A DNA stretch of 64,000 nt from Enhydrobacter aerosaccus (GTDB lineage Bacteria; Pseudomonadota; Alphaproteobacteria; Reyranellales; Reyranellaceae), in contig CAIWTJ010000290.1 in NCBI GenBank assembly GCA_903915535.1, forward strand, positions 1 to 64,000, in the 5' to 3' direction. Under the pieces are notes generated by a model. It was given only the letters and a program-made list of their open reading frames with translations. It had not been told where the DNA came from and did not search any database. The position numbers and the translations under genes are program-made. Positions 53,906 through 63,789 of this stretch are shown piece by piece (position 1 is the stretch's first letter; each line of letters begins with the position of its first letter).

Positions 53906-54747
53906 GCGTCCTTGCGATCCCGCGCCTCCACTTTCCTTCGACACTCGTGCTCGGCGCCACTCTGCTCGCATTGATCGTCACCGCAGCGATCGTCGGCATC
54001 TGGGTGACGCCTTACGATCCCACCGTCTTCGCCGTGCGCTTCCGGCTGCAGGCGCCCAGCCTGCTGCATCCGTTCGGCACCGACGAGTTCGGTCGCGACG
54101 TGCTCTCGCGCATCCTGGCCGGCGCGCATCTCTCTCTGGCGACGGGCTTCGGCGCGATGGCGATCAGCCTGGTGGTCGGCGTGCCGCTCGGCCTTATCGC
54201 CGCCTTCCATCGCGGCGCCGTGCAGGAAGTGATCATGCGCGCCGTCGACCTGCTGATTGCGTTGCCGCCGGTGCTGCTGGGCCTGCTCGTGCTCGCCGTG
54301 ACCCCACCCGGCCTGTTCAAGACCATCGCCGCCGTCGGTCTGGTCTACGTGCCGATACTCGTGCGCCTCACGCGCGCCGTAGCGTTGGGCTTGCTGGAAG
54401 AGGATTTCGTGCAGGCCGCCCGCGCGCGCGGCGAAGGCGCGCTGCCGATCCTGTGGCACGAGATCCTGCCCAACGCCTGGCCGCCCATCATCGTCGAGTG
54501 CGGCCTCCGCGTGACCTTCGCGATCCTGCTGGGCTCAGCGCTCTCCTTCCTCGGCCTGGGACCGCAACCTCCCGCCAGCGAGTGGGGCCTGATGATTGCC
54601 GAGGGTCGCGATTTCCTGACGCAAGCACCTTGGGTCTGCCTCGCGCCCGGTCTGTCGCTATGCGTGCTGCTGGTGTCGGTCAATCTGGTCGGCGAAGGAT
54701 TGCGCGAGCGTCTCGATCCGCATCTGCGGGGGCGCGCGCATGCCTGA
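53902..54747 (+). CDS. ABC transporter permease (DppC-like)
   Basis: HPFGTDEFGRDVLSRILAGAHLSL; AARARGEGALPILWHEILPNAWPPIIVECGL. Confidence 0.93.
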   Translation: MSVLAIPRLHFPSTLVLGATLLALIVTAAIVGIWVTPYDPTVFAVRFRLQAPSLLHPFGTDEFGRDVLSRILAGAHLSLATGFGAMAISLVVGVPLGLIAAFHRGAVQEVIMRAVDLLIALPPVLLGLLVLAVTPPGLFKTIAAVGLVYVPILVRLTRAVALGLLEEDFVQAARARGEGALPILWHEILPNAWPPIIVECGLRVTFAILLGSALSFLGLGPQPPASEWGLMIAEGRDFLTQAPWVCLAPGLSLCVLLVSVNLVGEGLRERLDPHLRGRAHA

Positions 54748-56764
54748 CGCGCTCACCGTCAAGAATGCTGCGCTCGACATCGAGGCGCTGTCCGTCGCCT
54801 ATCCGTCGCGCGGCGGCTGGCTGCAGGCGCTCGACAACGTATCGCTCGCCATCCCGCCCGGCGGCGTGCTGGGCCTGGTGGGCGAATCGGGATCGGGCAA
54901 GTCGACCGTCGTGCTCGCGCTGCTGGGCCTGCTCGGCCCGGCCGCAAGGATCAGCGCGCAGCGCCTGAATTTCGACGGCCACGATCTTCTGCGCGAAGCG
55001 CCGATGCTCCGCGGACGGCGCATCGGAGTCGTTTTCCAGGACACCGCCGCCGCGCTCAATCCGGCGCTGACCATCGGCAGCCAGCTCACCGAGCCGATGC
55101 GGCTCCATCTCGGAATCGAGCCGCGCCTCGCCTGGGAGCGCGGCACCGATCTGCTGGCCGAGCTCGGCGTGCCGCGGCCCGCCCACGTGATGCGGAGCTA
55201 CGCTCACCAGCTCTCCGGCGGCATGAAGCAGCGCGTGGGCATCGCCACCGCCCTCGCGGGCGAGCCCGACCTGCTGTTGCTCGACGAACCCACGACCGCG
55301 CTCGACGTCACCATCGAGGCGCAGATCCTGTCGCTGCTCGACGATCTGCGGGTGCGCCGCAGTCTCTCGATGCTGCTGGTCAGCCACAATCTCGGCATCG
55401 TCGATCGTCTGTGCGATTCGGTGTCCGTGCTCTATGCCGGGCGCATGGCCGAGTCGGGCACGACCCGCGCCGTGCTGCATCGACCGCGTCATCCCTACAC
55501 CAAGGGCCTGCTGGCCGCGCTGCCGCGTCCGGACCGTCCCCATGCAGGCCGCCTTGCGCCGATTCCCGGCGGCCTGCCCGATCTCACTAAATCCGATCCG
55601 GGCTGCAACTTCCGTTCGCGCTGCGCCTTTTCGGCCGCGGGCTGCGAGCAGCCGCAAGCCTTGCGTGGCGTCGTTCATCAAGTGAGTTGCCATCGCGTCG
55701 ATGACGTCGCCGACGAAAGCTGGCCGGTCGAAGCCGAACCGCCCGCGAACTCGATCGCGCCGCGCGCAAGATTGCCTTTGCTCCAGGCCGAGAGCCTCAG
55801 CATCCGGTTCGGCGGCGGCGGCTGGATCTCGCGCATGCTCGGAAAATCGGCTGGCGTGCTTGCGGTCGACCATGTGTCCCTGTCCATCCGTACCGGCGAG
55901 GTCGTGGGCCTTGTAGGCGAGTCGGGATGCGGGAAATCCACCCTGGGCCGCCTTATGCTTCGGCTGCTGCCGGCACGCACCGGAACGCTGAACTTCGGCG
56001 GTGGAGCGGTCGAGCCGGAGGCGAGCCGCGATTTTCGCCGCCGCGCGCAGATCGTCTTCCAGAATTCCGACACCTCGCTCAATCCACGCCAGACCGTGGG
56101 CACGATCCTGGGCCGGGCCGTGCGCTGGTTCGACATGGCGACGGGTGCCGCCGTCGCCGCGGAAGTCGATCGCCTCCTCGACCTCGTGCGCCTGCCGCGC
56201 AGCTATGCGACGCGCTATCCGCACCAGCTGTCGGGTGGTGAGAAGCAAAGGGTCGGCATCGCCCGCGCCCTGGCCTCACGTCCGGAATTCCTGGTGTGCG
56301 ACGAAGCGGTGTCGGCGCTCGACGTCAGCGTTCAGGCGGCTGTCCTCAACCTGCTGCGCGACCTGCGCGACGAGTTGGGTGTCGCCTATCTCTTCATCAG
56401 CCACGACATCGGCGTGATCGCCCACATCGCCGACCGTGTCGCCGTGATGTACCAGGGCACGATCGTCGAGGAAGGCCCTGTCGACGACGTGCTGCACCCT
56501 CCCTACCACCCGTACACCGAGCTGCTGCTGTCGTCGGTGCCCCTGATAGGCCGCGAGCGCCGCGACTCCCCTGCGCCGTCGACCGGCGCCGTCGCCGCGT
56601 CACAGGGCTGCAAGTTTGCCGCGCGCTGTGCGCGCAAGCTCGGGCCGGTCTGCGACACGCTGGCGCCTCCCGTGCAACAGGCAGGGCCCGATCACGCGAT
56701 CCGTTGTCACATTCCCCTATCGGAGCTGGCGGCAGTGCCGCACTGGCTCGGACCTCCCGCGTAA
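54740..56764 (+). CDS. ABC transporter with two fused ATP-binding domains (DppDF-like)
   Basis: Two Walker A (GESGSGKST, GESGCGKST), two signature motifs (LSGGMKQRVGIA, LSGGEKQRVGIA), oligopeptide/dipeptide C-terminal Cys-containing extensions. Confidence 0.94.
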   Translation: MPDALTVKNAALDIEALSVAYPSRGGWLQALDNVSLAIPPGGVLGLVGESGSGKSTVVLALLGLLGPAARISAQRLNFDGHDLLREAPMLRGRRIGVVFQDTAAALNPALTIGSQLTEPMRLHLGIEPRLAWERGTDLLAELGVPRPAHVMRSYAHQLSGGMKQRVGIATALAGEPDLLLLDEPTTALDVTIEAQILSLLDDLRVRRSLSMLLVSHNLGIVDRLCDSVSVLYAGRMAESGTTRAVLHRPRHPYTKGLLAALPRPDRPHAGRLAPIPGGLPDLTKSDPGCNFRSRCAFSAAGCEQPQALRGVVHQVSCHRVDDVADESWPVEAEPPANSIAPRARLPLLQAESLSIRFGGGGWISRMLGKSAGVLAVDHVSLSIRTGEVVGLVGESGCGKSTLGRLMLRLLPARTGTLNFGGGAVEPEASRDFRRRAQIVFQNSDTSLNPRQTVGTILGRAVRWFDMATGAAVAAEVDRLLDLVRLPRSYATRYPHQLSGGEKQRVGIARALASRPEFLVCDEAVSALDVSVQAAVLNLLRDLRDELGVAYLFISHDIGVIAHIADRVAVMYQGTIVEEGPVDDVLHPPYHPYTELLLSSVPLIGRERRDSPAPSTGAVAASQGCKFAARCARKLGPVCDTLAPPVQQAGPDHAIRCHIPLSELAAVPHWLGPPA

Positions 56765-56782
56765 TTTTTAGGAGCAGTCACC

Positions 56783-58135
56783 ATGATGAAAATCGCCTGC
56801 ATTCCCAATCTGGTCGGCGGCCACCTCGGTGGCTGGCGCCACAAGGATGCGTTCGACAAGCCGGTGATGAATCTCGAGGCTTTCATCGAGATGTCGCAGA
56901 TCGCCGAGCGCGGCAAGCTCGACGCGGTGTTCCTGGCCGACGGCAACGGCGTGCGCGACATGCACATGCCGGCGCTGTTCGCGGCCAATCATCCGTCGGC
57001 GCGGCCGTCGTTCTTCGAACCGACGACCTTGTTGTCGGCCGTGTCGATGGTGACCAAGAAGATCGGGGTGGTCGCCACCGCGACCAGCACCTTCGAAGAG
57101 CCTTATTCGGTGGCGCGCCGCTTCGCGTCGATGGACCACATCAGCAAGGGCCGCGCCGGCTGGAACCTCGTCACCGCCTCCAACGCCGGCGACGCGCTGA
57201 ACTTCGGCCGACCCGAACAGGCACGCGAAGACCGTTACGCCCGCGCGCAGGAGTTCTACGAGGTCGTGGCCAAGCTGTGGGACAGCTGGGCGCCGGATGC
57301 CTTCCCGCAAAACAAGGAGACCGGCCAGTATCTCGATCCGGCGCGCGTGCGTCACATCGACCACAAGGGCACGCATTTCTCCGTGAAAGGCCCTCTCAAC
57401 ATCTCGCAGACACCGCAGGGCCGTCCCGTCGTCTTCATGGCGGGACAGTCCGAGCCCGGCATGGAGCTGGCTGCGCGCTATGCGGACGGCTTGTTCGGCG
57501 CCGGCACGACCAAGCAGGACTGCGTCGATGCGTATGCCAACATCAAGGGACGCATGGCACGCTACGGCCGCTCGCCCGAGGCGCTGAAGATCCTGCCCGG
57601 GGTGAGCATCTACGTCGGCCGTACGACAGCCGAGGCCGAGGAGTTCTACGAAGAGCTGCAGTCGCTGATCTCGCCGGTGCTAGGCGTGCACTATCTCTCG
57701 AAGATGCTGGTCCACGATCTGGGCAGCCTGCCGCTCGACGGTCCGCTGCCCGACAACCTGCCCGAGGAGACCTTGGGCGGCAGCAGCCTGCGCCGTTACA
57801 TCCTCGACATGGCGCGCCGCGACAAGCTCACGATCCGCCAAACCTACGAGCGTACCCTGCCCGCCCTGGGCGGCCCGGTGTTCAAGGGAACGGCAACCCA
57901 GGTCGCCGACGAGATGGAAGACTGGTGGCGCAACAAGGCCTGCGACGGCTTCACTCTTTTGCAGCCGGTCCAGCCGCGCGGCCTTCGCGAGTTCGTCGAT
58001 CTCGTCGTGCCGGAGCTGCAGCGCCGCGGCATCTTCCGCAAGGAATACGAGAGCAGCACCCTGCGCGGCCATCTCGGCCTCGCCGACGCGCCGAGCGTCT
58101 GGAAGGCCAAGGCCGCCGAACGGGGCGCAGCGTGA
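56783..58135 (+). CDS. LLM class flavin-dependent oxidoreductase (NtaA type), tandem copy 1
   Basis: GGHLGGWRHKDAFDKPVMNLE, FASMDHISKGRAGWNLVTASNAGDALNFG. Confidence 0.92.
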   Translation: MMKIACIPNLVGGHLGGWRHKDAFDKPVMNLEAFIEMSQIAERGKLDAVFLADGNGVRDMHMPALFAANHPSARPSFFEPTTLLSAVSMVTKKIGVVATATSTFEEPYSVARRFASMDHISKGRAGWNLVTASNAGDALNFGRPEQAREDRYARAQEFYEVVAKLWDSWAPDAFPQNKETGQYLDPARVRHIDHKGTHFSVKGPLNISQTPQGRPVVFMAGQSEPGMELAARYADGLFGAGTTKQDCVDAYANIKGRMARYGRSPEALKILPGVSIYVGRTTAEAEEFYEELQSLISPVLGVHYLSKMLVHDLGSLPLDGPLPDNLPEETLGGSSLRRYILDMARRDKLTIRQTYERTLPALGGPVFKGTATQVADEMEDWWRNKACDGFTLLQPVQPRGLREFVDLVVPELQRRGIFRKEYESSTLRGHLGLADAPSVWKAKAAERGAA

Positions 58136-59478
58136 ACCGCTCCGACAAGATGGTGCTCGGCATCAATGGCGGCGCACTGGGCGGCCATCTCGGTGGCTGG
58201 CGTCACCCCGACTCCTTTCCCGACACGACGATGAGGCTCGAGCGCATGGTCGACACGGCCGTCACCGCCGAGCAGGGAAAGTTCGACTTCATGTTCCTCG
58301 CCGACGGCAACGGCGTGCGCCAGATGGACAAGCCTCTCTTGTTCGCGGCCAACAGCCCGTCGGACCGGCCGTCGGTATTCGAGCCGGTAACGCTCTACGC
58401 CGCGTTGTCGCAGCACACCAAGCGGATCGGTTTCGTCGCGACGGCCACGACCAGCTACGAAGAGCCGTTCACGATCGCGCGGAAATTCGCCTCGCTCGAC
58501 CATCTCAGCGGCGGCCGAGCGGCATGGAATCTCGTCACGACGCAGTACGTCGAGGACGCCAAAAACTTCAATCGCGACGAGCATATGGGCCGGGAGGAGC
58601 GCTACGAGCGCGCGCGGGAGAGTCTCGACGTCGTGCGCTCGCTTTGGGAGTCGTGGGCCGAGGACGCCTTCTTGCAGGACAAGGCCACCGGCCAATATCT
58701 CGATCCGGCGCGCGTGCGGCTGACCGATCATCGCGGCAAGTACTTCAAGGTGAAGGGACCACTCAACGTGTCGCGCACGCCGCAGGGCCAGCCGGTCGTG
58801 TTCATGGCGGGCCAATCCGACGACGGCAAGGAACTCGCGGCCTATGGCGGCGAGGGCCTGTTCGGCACGGCCGCCAGCAAGCAGGAAGCGCAGGCGGAGT
58901 ACGCTGACATCAAGGGCCGGATGCCGAAGTACGGGCGCCCCGACGAGGCGCTCAAGATCCTGCCGGGCCTCAGCATCTATGTCGGCCGCACGTCGTCGGA
59001 GGCCGACGAGCTCTACGACGAGCTGCAGTCGCTGATCTCGCCGGCGCTGGGCGTCACCTATCTGTCCAAGATCGTCGGCATGGATCTGACGAATGTCCCG
59101 CTCGACGGACCATTGCCGCAGAAGCCCGCAGGCCAGGGACTCGGCGGCACCGCGATCGGCCGGTCGGTGCACGAGATGGCCGAGCGCGAGGGGCTTTCCG
59201 TACGACAGGCATATGAGCGCGTACTGCCGGCAATGGCCGGCAATATGGTGAAGGGCACGCCGGCCCAGGTCGTCGATTTCATGGAGGACTGGTTCCGCAG
59301 CCAGGCCTGCGACGGCTTCATCCTCTAGGTGCCTGTGCAACCGCGCAGCCTGAAGTCGTTCGTCGAGCTGCTGGTGCCGGAGCTGCGACGCCGGGGCCTG
59401 CGTGCCGATGACTATGCCGGCACGACCTTGCGCGAAAACATGGGTCTCGCGATTCCGCGCAGTCCCTTCGCCTCGTGA
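58132..59478 (+). pseudogene. LLM class flavin-dependent oxidoreductase, tandem copy 2, interrupted by in-frame TAG at 59326-59328
   Basis: GGHLGGWRHPDSFPDTTMRLE...ACDGFIL*VPVQPRSLKSFVELLVPELRRRGLRADDYAGTTLRENMGLAIPRSPFAS; the family-typical C-terminus continues in frame after the stop. Confidence 0.75.
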
Positions 59479-60441
59479 TCAATCCAGGCGCGCGCCCGTC
59501 TTCTTCACGATGGGCCCTAACCGTTCGAGATCGGTCGCGAGGATTTTGGCGAGCCCGTCGGGCGTCGATGACGCGGGCTCGGCGCCCAGCGCCACGACGC
59601 GCTCCTTGATTTCGGCCGACGCCAGGATGGGCTGAAGCACGGCGCTCAACTTATCGATGACGTCGCGCGGCGTTCCGGCCGGGGCGAACATGCCATGCCA
59701 GCCCGACGCCACCTCGACTCCCTTGATCCCATGCTCGGCCAGCGTCTCGATCTGCGGTAAAGCCGGCAGCCGGTTGGGACCGATGACCGCCAGCGCCTTC
59801 AGCCTTCCCGCTTGGATGTGGTTCATGGTCGTAGCCGAATCGAACATGAAGTCGATCTGGCCGGCCAGCAGATCGTTCACGGCCGGCGCCAGCCCCTTGT
59901 AGGGAACATGATTGGTCTCGATGCCCGCCACCGTGTTGAAGAGCTCGGTGGCGATCTGGATCAGGCTGCCGCTGCCCGCCGATCCGTAGTTCAACGTCTT
60001 CGGCTTCGCCTTCGCGAGCGCCACGAAGGCCTCGACCGTATCGACGCCGAGCCTGGGATTGACGACCAGGATGAAGTTGGTGCGCGCGGTCAATGTGACC
60101 GGCACGAAGCTCTTCACCGGATCGAACGGCAGGCTGGCATAAAGGAACGGGTTGAGGTTGAGCGTGCTGCCGCCGGTGACCATCAGCGTGTAACCATCCG
60201 GTGCGGCGCGCGCGACGGCCGCTGCCGCGATGTTGCCGTTGGCCCCGGGCTTGTTCTCGATGACGACCGGCTGGCCCGTCTTCTGCGACAGCGCCTCGCC
60301 GATCGATCGGGCAATCATGTCAATCGACCCGCCGGCGGAGACAGTCACCACGATATGGATCGGCTTCGAAGGATAGGTCTGCGCTTGGGCGCGGCCGCCG
60401 ACCAGCAGCAACGGCACGGCAAGAACGGTACGGCGTTTCAT
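59479..60441 (-). CDS. Tripartite tricarboxylate transporter (Bug) substrate-binding protein
   Basis: MKRRTVLAVPLLLVGGRAQAQTYPSKPIHIVVTVSAGGSIDMIARSIGEALSQKTGQPVVIENKPGANGN. Confidence 0.92.
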   Translation of the reverse strand: MKRRTVLAVPLLLVGGRAQAQTYPSKPIHIVVTVSAGGSIDMIARSIGEALSQKTGQPVVIENKPGANGNIAAAAVARAAPDGYTLMVTGGSTLNLNPFLYASLPFDPVKSFVPVTLTARTNFILVVNPRLGVDTVEAFVALAKAKPKTLNYGSAGSGSLIQIATELFNTVAGIETNHVPYKGLAPAVNDLLAGQIDFMFDSATTMNHIQAGRLKALAVIGPNRLPALPQIETLAEHGIKGVEVASGWHGMFAPAGTPRDVIDKLSAVLQPILASAEIKERVVALGAEPASSTPDGLAKILATDLERLGPIVKKTGARLD

Positions 60442-60449
60442 GGGCGGAC

Positions 60450-61268
60450 TCACTTTACGCTGGCGATGAAGCGGGACACGACATCGTTGAATTGCGCGGG
60501 TTTCTCGAGATAGACGGCGTGGCCCGCGCCCGGGATGACATGGACAGGCGCCAGCGGCCGCGTCGCGGCGATCTCGATATTGCGCGCGGGCGGGGTGATG
60601 ACATCGGCGTCGCCGTAGAGGATCTGAACCGGCATCGAGGCCGGCAGGCGTGCAATGTCGGCCTTCACATCGCCCGACGCGAGCATGCGCGCGGCCTGCG
60701 CGTAACCATCGGGCCGGATCGACGCCATCGTGTCGACGACACGCCGGATCATGACCGGGGTCGCGTCTCGGCCCAGCAACCGAGGCCCGCGCTTTTCGGC
60801 CATCTCGCGCGCACCGAGTGCGGCGACATCGCCGATGCGCTGCGCCAACTGCTTCTCGCGATCCGCCGCCGGCAGCTTTGCATGACCGCCGGCGATACTG
60901 GCAAGGGTCAGCGAAAGAATGCGCTTCGGACGATCCGCCGCGAACGAAGCCGCCATCAATGCGCCCAGCGAATGGCCGACGAGATGACAGGCCTCGATGC
61001 CGAGCGCATCGAGGAGCCTGGCGAGCACGGCTGCATAGTCTGCGGCGACCGGGGCTTCCATCGGCAATGCTGTCGAGCCTGCATAGCCCGGCGCATCCCA
61101 CGCGATCACCCGCAAGGTCTTTGACAGGCCCGCGAGCTGGTCGTCGAAGGCGCGCGCGGCGGAGCCGATGCCGTGCAGCAGGACGAGCGCCGGTCCGGCG
61201 CCCGCCTCGCGGTAGGTGATGACAGAGTCGCCGACCTTGGCCTGGCGGTCCGCGATGGATGTCGTCAT
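60450..61268 (-). CDS. Alpha/beta fold hydrolase
   Basis: ALVLLHGIGSAARAFDDQL, CHLVGHSLGALMAASFA, HVIPGAGHAVYLEKPAQFNDVV. Confidence 0.92.
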   Translation of the reverse strand: MTTSIADRQAKVGDSVITYREAGAGPALVLLHGIGSAARAFDDQLAGLSKTLRVIAWDAPGYAGSTALPMEAPVAADYAAVLARLLDALGIEACHLVGHSLGALMAASFAADRPKRILSLTLASIAGGHAKLPAADREKQLAQRIGDVAALGAREMAEKRGPRLLGRDATPVMIRRVVDTMASIRPDGYAQAARMLASGDVKADIARLPASMPVQILYGDADVITPPARNIEIAATRPLAPVHVIPGAGHAVYLEKPAQFNDVVSRFIASVK

Positions 61269-62215
61269 GCCGCTTCGAACTTCACATTCTCCGGCTGGCC
61301 GGTGCCGACGGCCATGGTGAAAGTCGCGTCGATCACGCCGTCGTTGCGGAAGTAGTGCGGACGGCCCGCCGGATTGAACAGCAGGTCGCGAGGTCCGAGC
61401 TGACGTTCGACGATCTCGCCGTCCTGTTCCCAGCCGGCAGTGATGGTGCCTTCAAGGACGAAGAACGTGTCTTCGACATCACGCACGAACGGCTTCACGC
61501 CGACGCCCTTGGGAAGATGGATCATATCCATGCGGTAGCCCGCGGCCGGCGCCCCGCCCTCGCCGACATAGGTCAGGCGCGCAAAGCCCGCCTTTTCCCA
61601 GATCGGCTTGCGATCGCGATAGCGCACCACGTGCTTGCCCAACTCCTGATGGCGGCGATCGGTGCTGTCGGGCGAGAACAGCTGGATCTTGTCCGGGCCG
61701 CCCGCGCCGAAGCGACGCGACAGTTCGAGCTCCTTGTCCTTCGGGTGGCAGACATGGACCGGCATTTCGGGCGTGCCGCTGCCAACAGTGATCTGCATCA
61801 GCACCGGCTCGACGCCGTCGTTGCGGAAACCGTGCGGGCGGCCGCTCTTGTTCAGCAGCAGGTCCTTCGGTCCGAGCTTTACTTCGACGACCTCGTCGCC
61901 CCACACGGTGCCCACCGTCAGCACGCCCTGCAAGACGAAGAAGTGCTCGACGACCTCGTGCGCGTGACTGGCGGCGAACTTGCCGACCGGCTGATTGACC
62001 AGGCTGAAGGTGAAGTGCTGTGCCTTCAGGGTCGACGGATCGCTGACCTTGGGCGAGCCGCCGGCGCCCACATAGCGCAGCTGGGCGCGGCTGAGGTCCG
62101 GGAACGGACGGGAAGCGGGGAACGCGTCCCAGTCGAACGTCTTCTCGGTGAACAGGCCCATGTGGGCGCGCATTTCGTCGGCGAGCGTGCTCGACTTGAT
62201 CAGATTGTCCGGCAT
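61265..62215 (-). CDS. Bicupin domain-containing protein
   Basis: Two cupin units: SHAHEVVEHFFVLQGVLTV...GRPHGFRNDG and FVRDVEDTFFVLEGTITAGWEQDG...GRPHYFRNDG. Confidence 0.88.
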   Translation of the reverse strand: MPDNLIKSSTLADEMRAHMGLFTEKTFDWDAFPASRPFPDLSRAQLRYVGAGGSPKVSDPSTLKAQHFTFSLVNQPVGKFAASHAHEVVEHFFVLQGVLTVGTVWGDEVVEVKLGPKDLLLNKSGRPHGFRNDGVEPVLMQITVGSGTPEMPVHVCHPKDKELELSRRFGAGGPDKIQLFSPDSTDRRHQELGKHVVRYRDRKPIWEKAGFARLTYVGEGGAPAAGYRMDMIHLPKGVGVKPFVRDVEDTFFVLEGTITAGWEQDGEIVERQLGPRDLLFNPAGRPHYFRNDGVIDATFTMAVGTGQPENVKFEAA

Positions 62216-62246
62216 GTCACTTCCTCCTTCGTAGAGAAACTCGAGG

Positions 62247-63038
62247 TTAATTCTTGCGCGCCAGCCAGCGAGAGATTTCGCTGGCGGCCTCCAGAACGGC
62301 ATCCTTGAGCGCGCCATGCATGGCCTGCTCATCGATATGGGCGTTGACGGCGGTGACGTTGATCGCGGCGACGACGCCGCCCGCTCCATCGTGCACGGGC
62401 GCGGCGATGGCGCTCACGCCGGTCTCGAAGAAGGCCTGGCTCACGGCGTAGCCGCGCTTGCGATCCTCGGCGAGAAGCGCCTTCAGCGCGTCGAGCGTCG
62501 TCGGCGTCTGCGGCGTGAAACGCTCGAAAGGCTGATCGCCGAACAGCGCTTCCAGCTCCTTGTCGCCCATCTCGAAGATCGTCATGCGGCCCATGATCGT
62601 GGCATGGACGGGAAAGCGTGTGCCGATATTGACGCTGCTCGCGATCGTGCTGCGCGCGGGAAAGCGCGAGACGTAGACAATCTCGCGTTTGTCGCGGATC
62701 GCCATGTGCGAGGAGAGTCCGGTCTCGTCGCGCAGCCGCTGCAGGACGGGCTGCGCCACCTCGACCATGTCGAGCGAGGCCAGGTACTCGAAGCCGCCGC
62801 GCAGCAGCGCCGGGCCGAGCGTAAAGTGCCGCTTGTCCTCGCCGCAGCGCACATAGTCCATCGACTGCAGGGTCTGCAGCAGCCGGAACACTTTCGTGCG
62901 CGGCAGCGACAGCGCCTTGGCGATCTCGGGCGCGGTGAAGCTGCGATTCCCCCCGCCGAACAGCGACAGGATGCCAAGCCCCTGCGCCAACGCCGGCACG
63001 ATGTACCTGTTCTCGGAAGTGATCGGTGCGTCGGTCAT
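62247..63038 (-). CDS. IclR family transcriptional regulator
   Basis: ALAQGLGILSLFGGGNRSFTAPEIAKALSLPRTKVFRLLQTLQSMDYVRCGEDKRHFTLGPALL; C-terminal GYAVSQAFFETGVSAIAAPVHDGAGGVVAAINVT. Confidence 0.93.
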   Translation of the reverse strand: MTDAPITSENRYIVPALAQGLGILSLFGGGNRSFTAPEIAKALSLPRTKVFRLLQTLQSMDYVRCGEDKRHFTLGPALLRGGFEYLASLDMVEVAQPVLQRLRDETGLSSHMAIRDKREIVYVSRFPARSTIASSVNIGTRFPVHATIMGRMTIFEMGDKELEALFGDQPFERFTPQTPTTLDALKALLAEDRKRGYAVSQAFFETGVSAIAAPVHDGAGGVVAAINVTAVNAHIDEQAMHGALKDAVLEAASEISRWLARKN

Positions 63039-63039
63039 G

Positions 63040-63789
63040 TCAGTTGAACACGAAGCCGCCGTTGACGGGCAGCAGTTGGCCCGTGACGAAGCCCGCGCCC
63101 TGCCCCAGCAGAAACACCACGGCGCCCGTCACATCGTCGGGATGCTGCAGGCGCTGCATGGCGCGGCCGGTGACATAGTGCTGCCGGCGTTCCTCAGGCA
63201 CGTATTCGGTTGCCTCGACCTCGACCAGTCCCGGCGCGATCGCGTTCACGGCAATCTTGTCCGGTCCCAATTCGCGCGCCAGCGAGCGCGTCATCGAGAT
63301 CACGGCGCCTTTGCTGCCTACGTAGTGCAGCAGCCGCGGCGCACCCCACAGGGCGGTGTCGGACGCGATGTTGACGATGCGGCCGCCTGCCTTCGAGCGG
63401 CGCAGCAGCGGTGCCATCGCCCTGGTCATCAACCACGTACCGCGCACATTGACGGCCATGACCTTGTCCCAGGTCTCGATGTCGATTTCCTCGAAAGTCT
63501 TGCCGCCGATGCCGGTGGCGATCGCGCCGTTGTTCACCAGTCCGTCGATCGCACCGCACTCGGCCTCGACCTTGGCGGCAAAGGCAGTAATCGACTTGGG
63601 GTCGCCGAGATCGACAGCAGCGAACACGGCCACTGTGCCGAGCTTTGCTGCCGTCGCCTCACCCCATTCCCTATTGACGTCGGCCACGACGATCTTGGCC
63701 GCCCCGGCAGCCGCGCATGCCTCGGCGAAGGCGCGGCCCAGGCCACGGCCGGCACCGGTGATGACGATGGTGCGGCCTGCGAGACTCAT
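63040..63789 (-). CDS. SDR family oxidoreductase
   Basis: RTIVITGAGRGLGRAFAEACAAAGA, LVNNGAIATGI, HYVGSKGAVISMTRSLARELG. Confidence 0.93.
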   Translation of the reverse strand: MSLAGRTIVITGAGRGLGRAFAEACAAAGAAKIVVADVNREWGEATAAKLGTVAVFAAVDLGDPKSITAFAAKVEAECGAIDGLVNNGAIATGIGGKTFEEIDIETWDKVMAVNVRGTWLMTRAMAPLLRRSKAGGRIVNIASDTALWGAPRLLHYVGSKGAVISMTRSLARELGPDKIAVNAIAPGLVEVEATEYVPEERRQHYVTGRAMQRLQHPDDVTGAVVFLLGQGAGFVTGQLLPVNGGFVFN

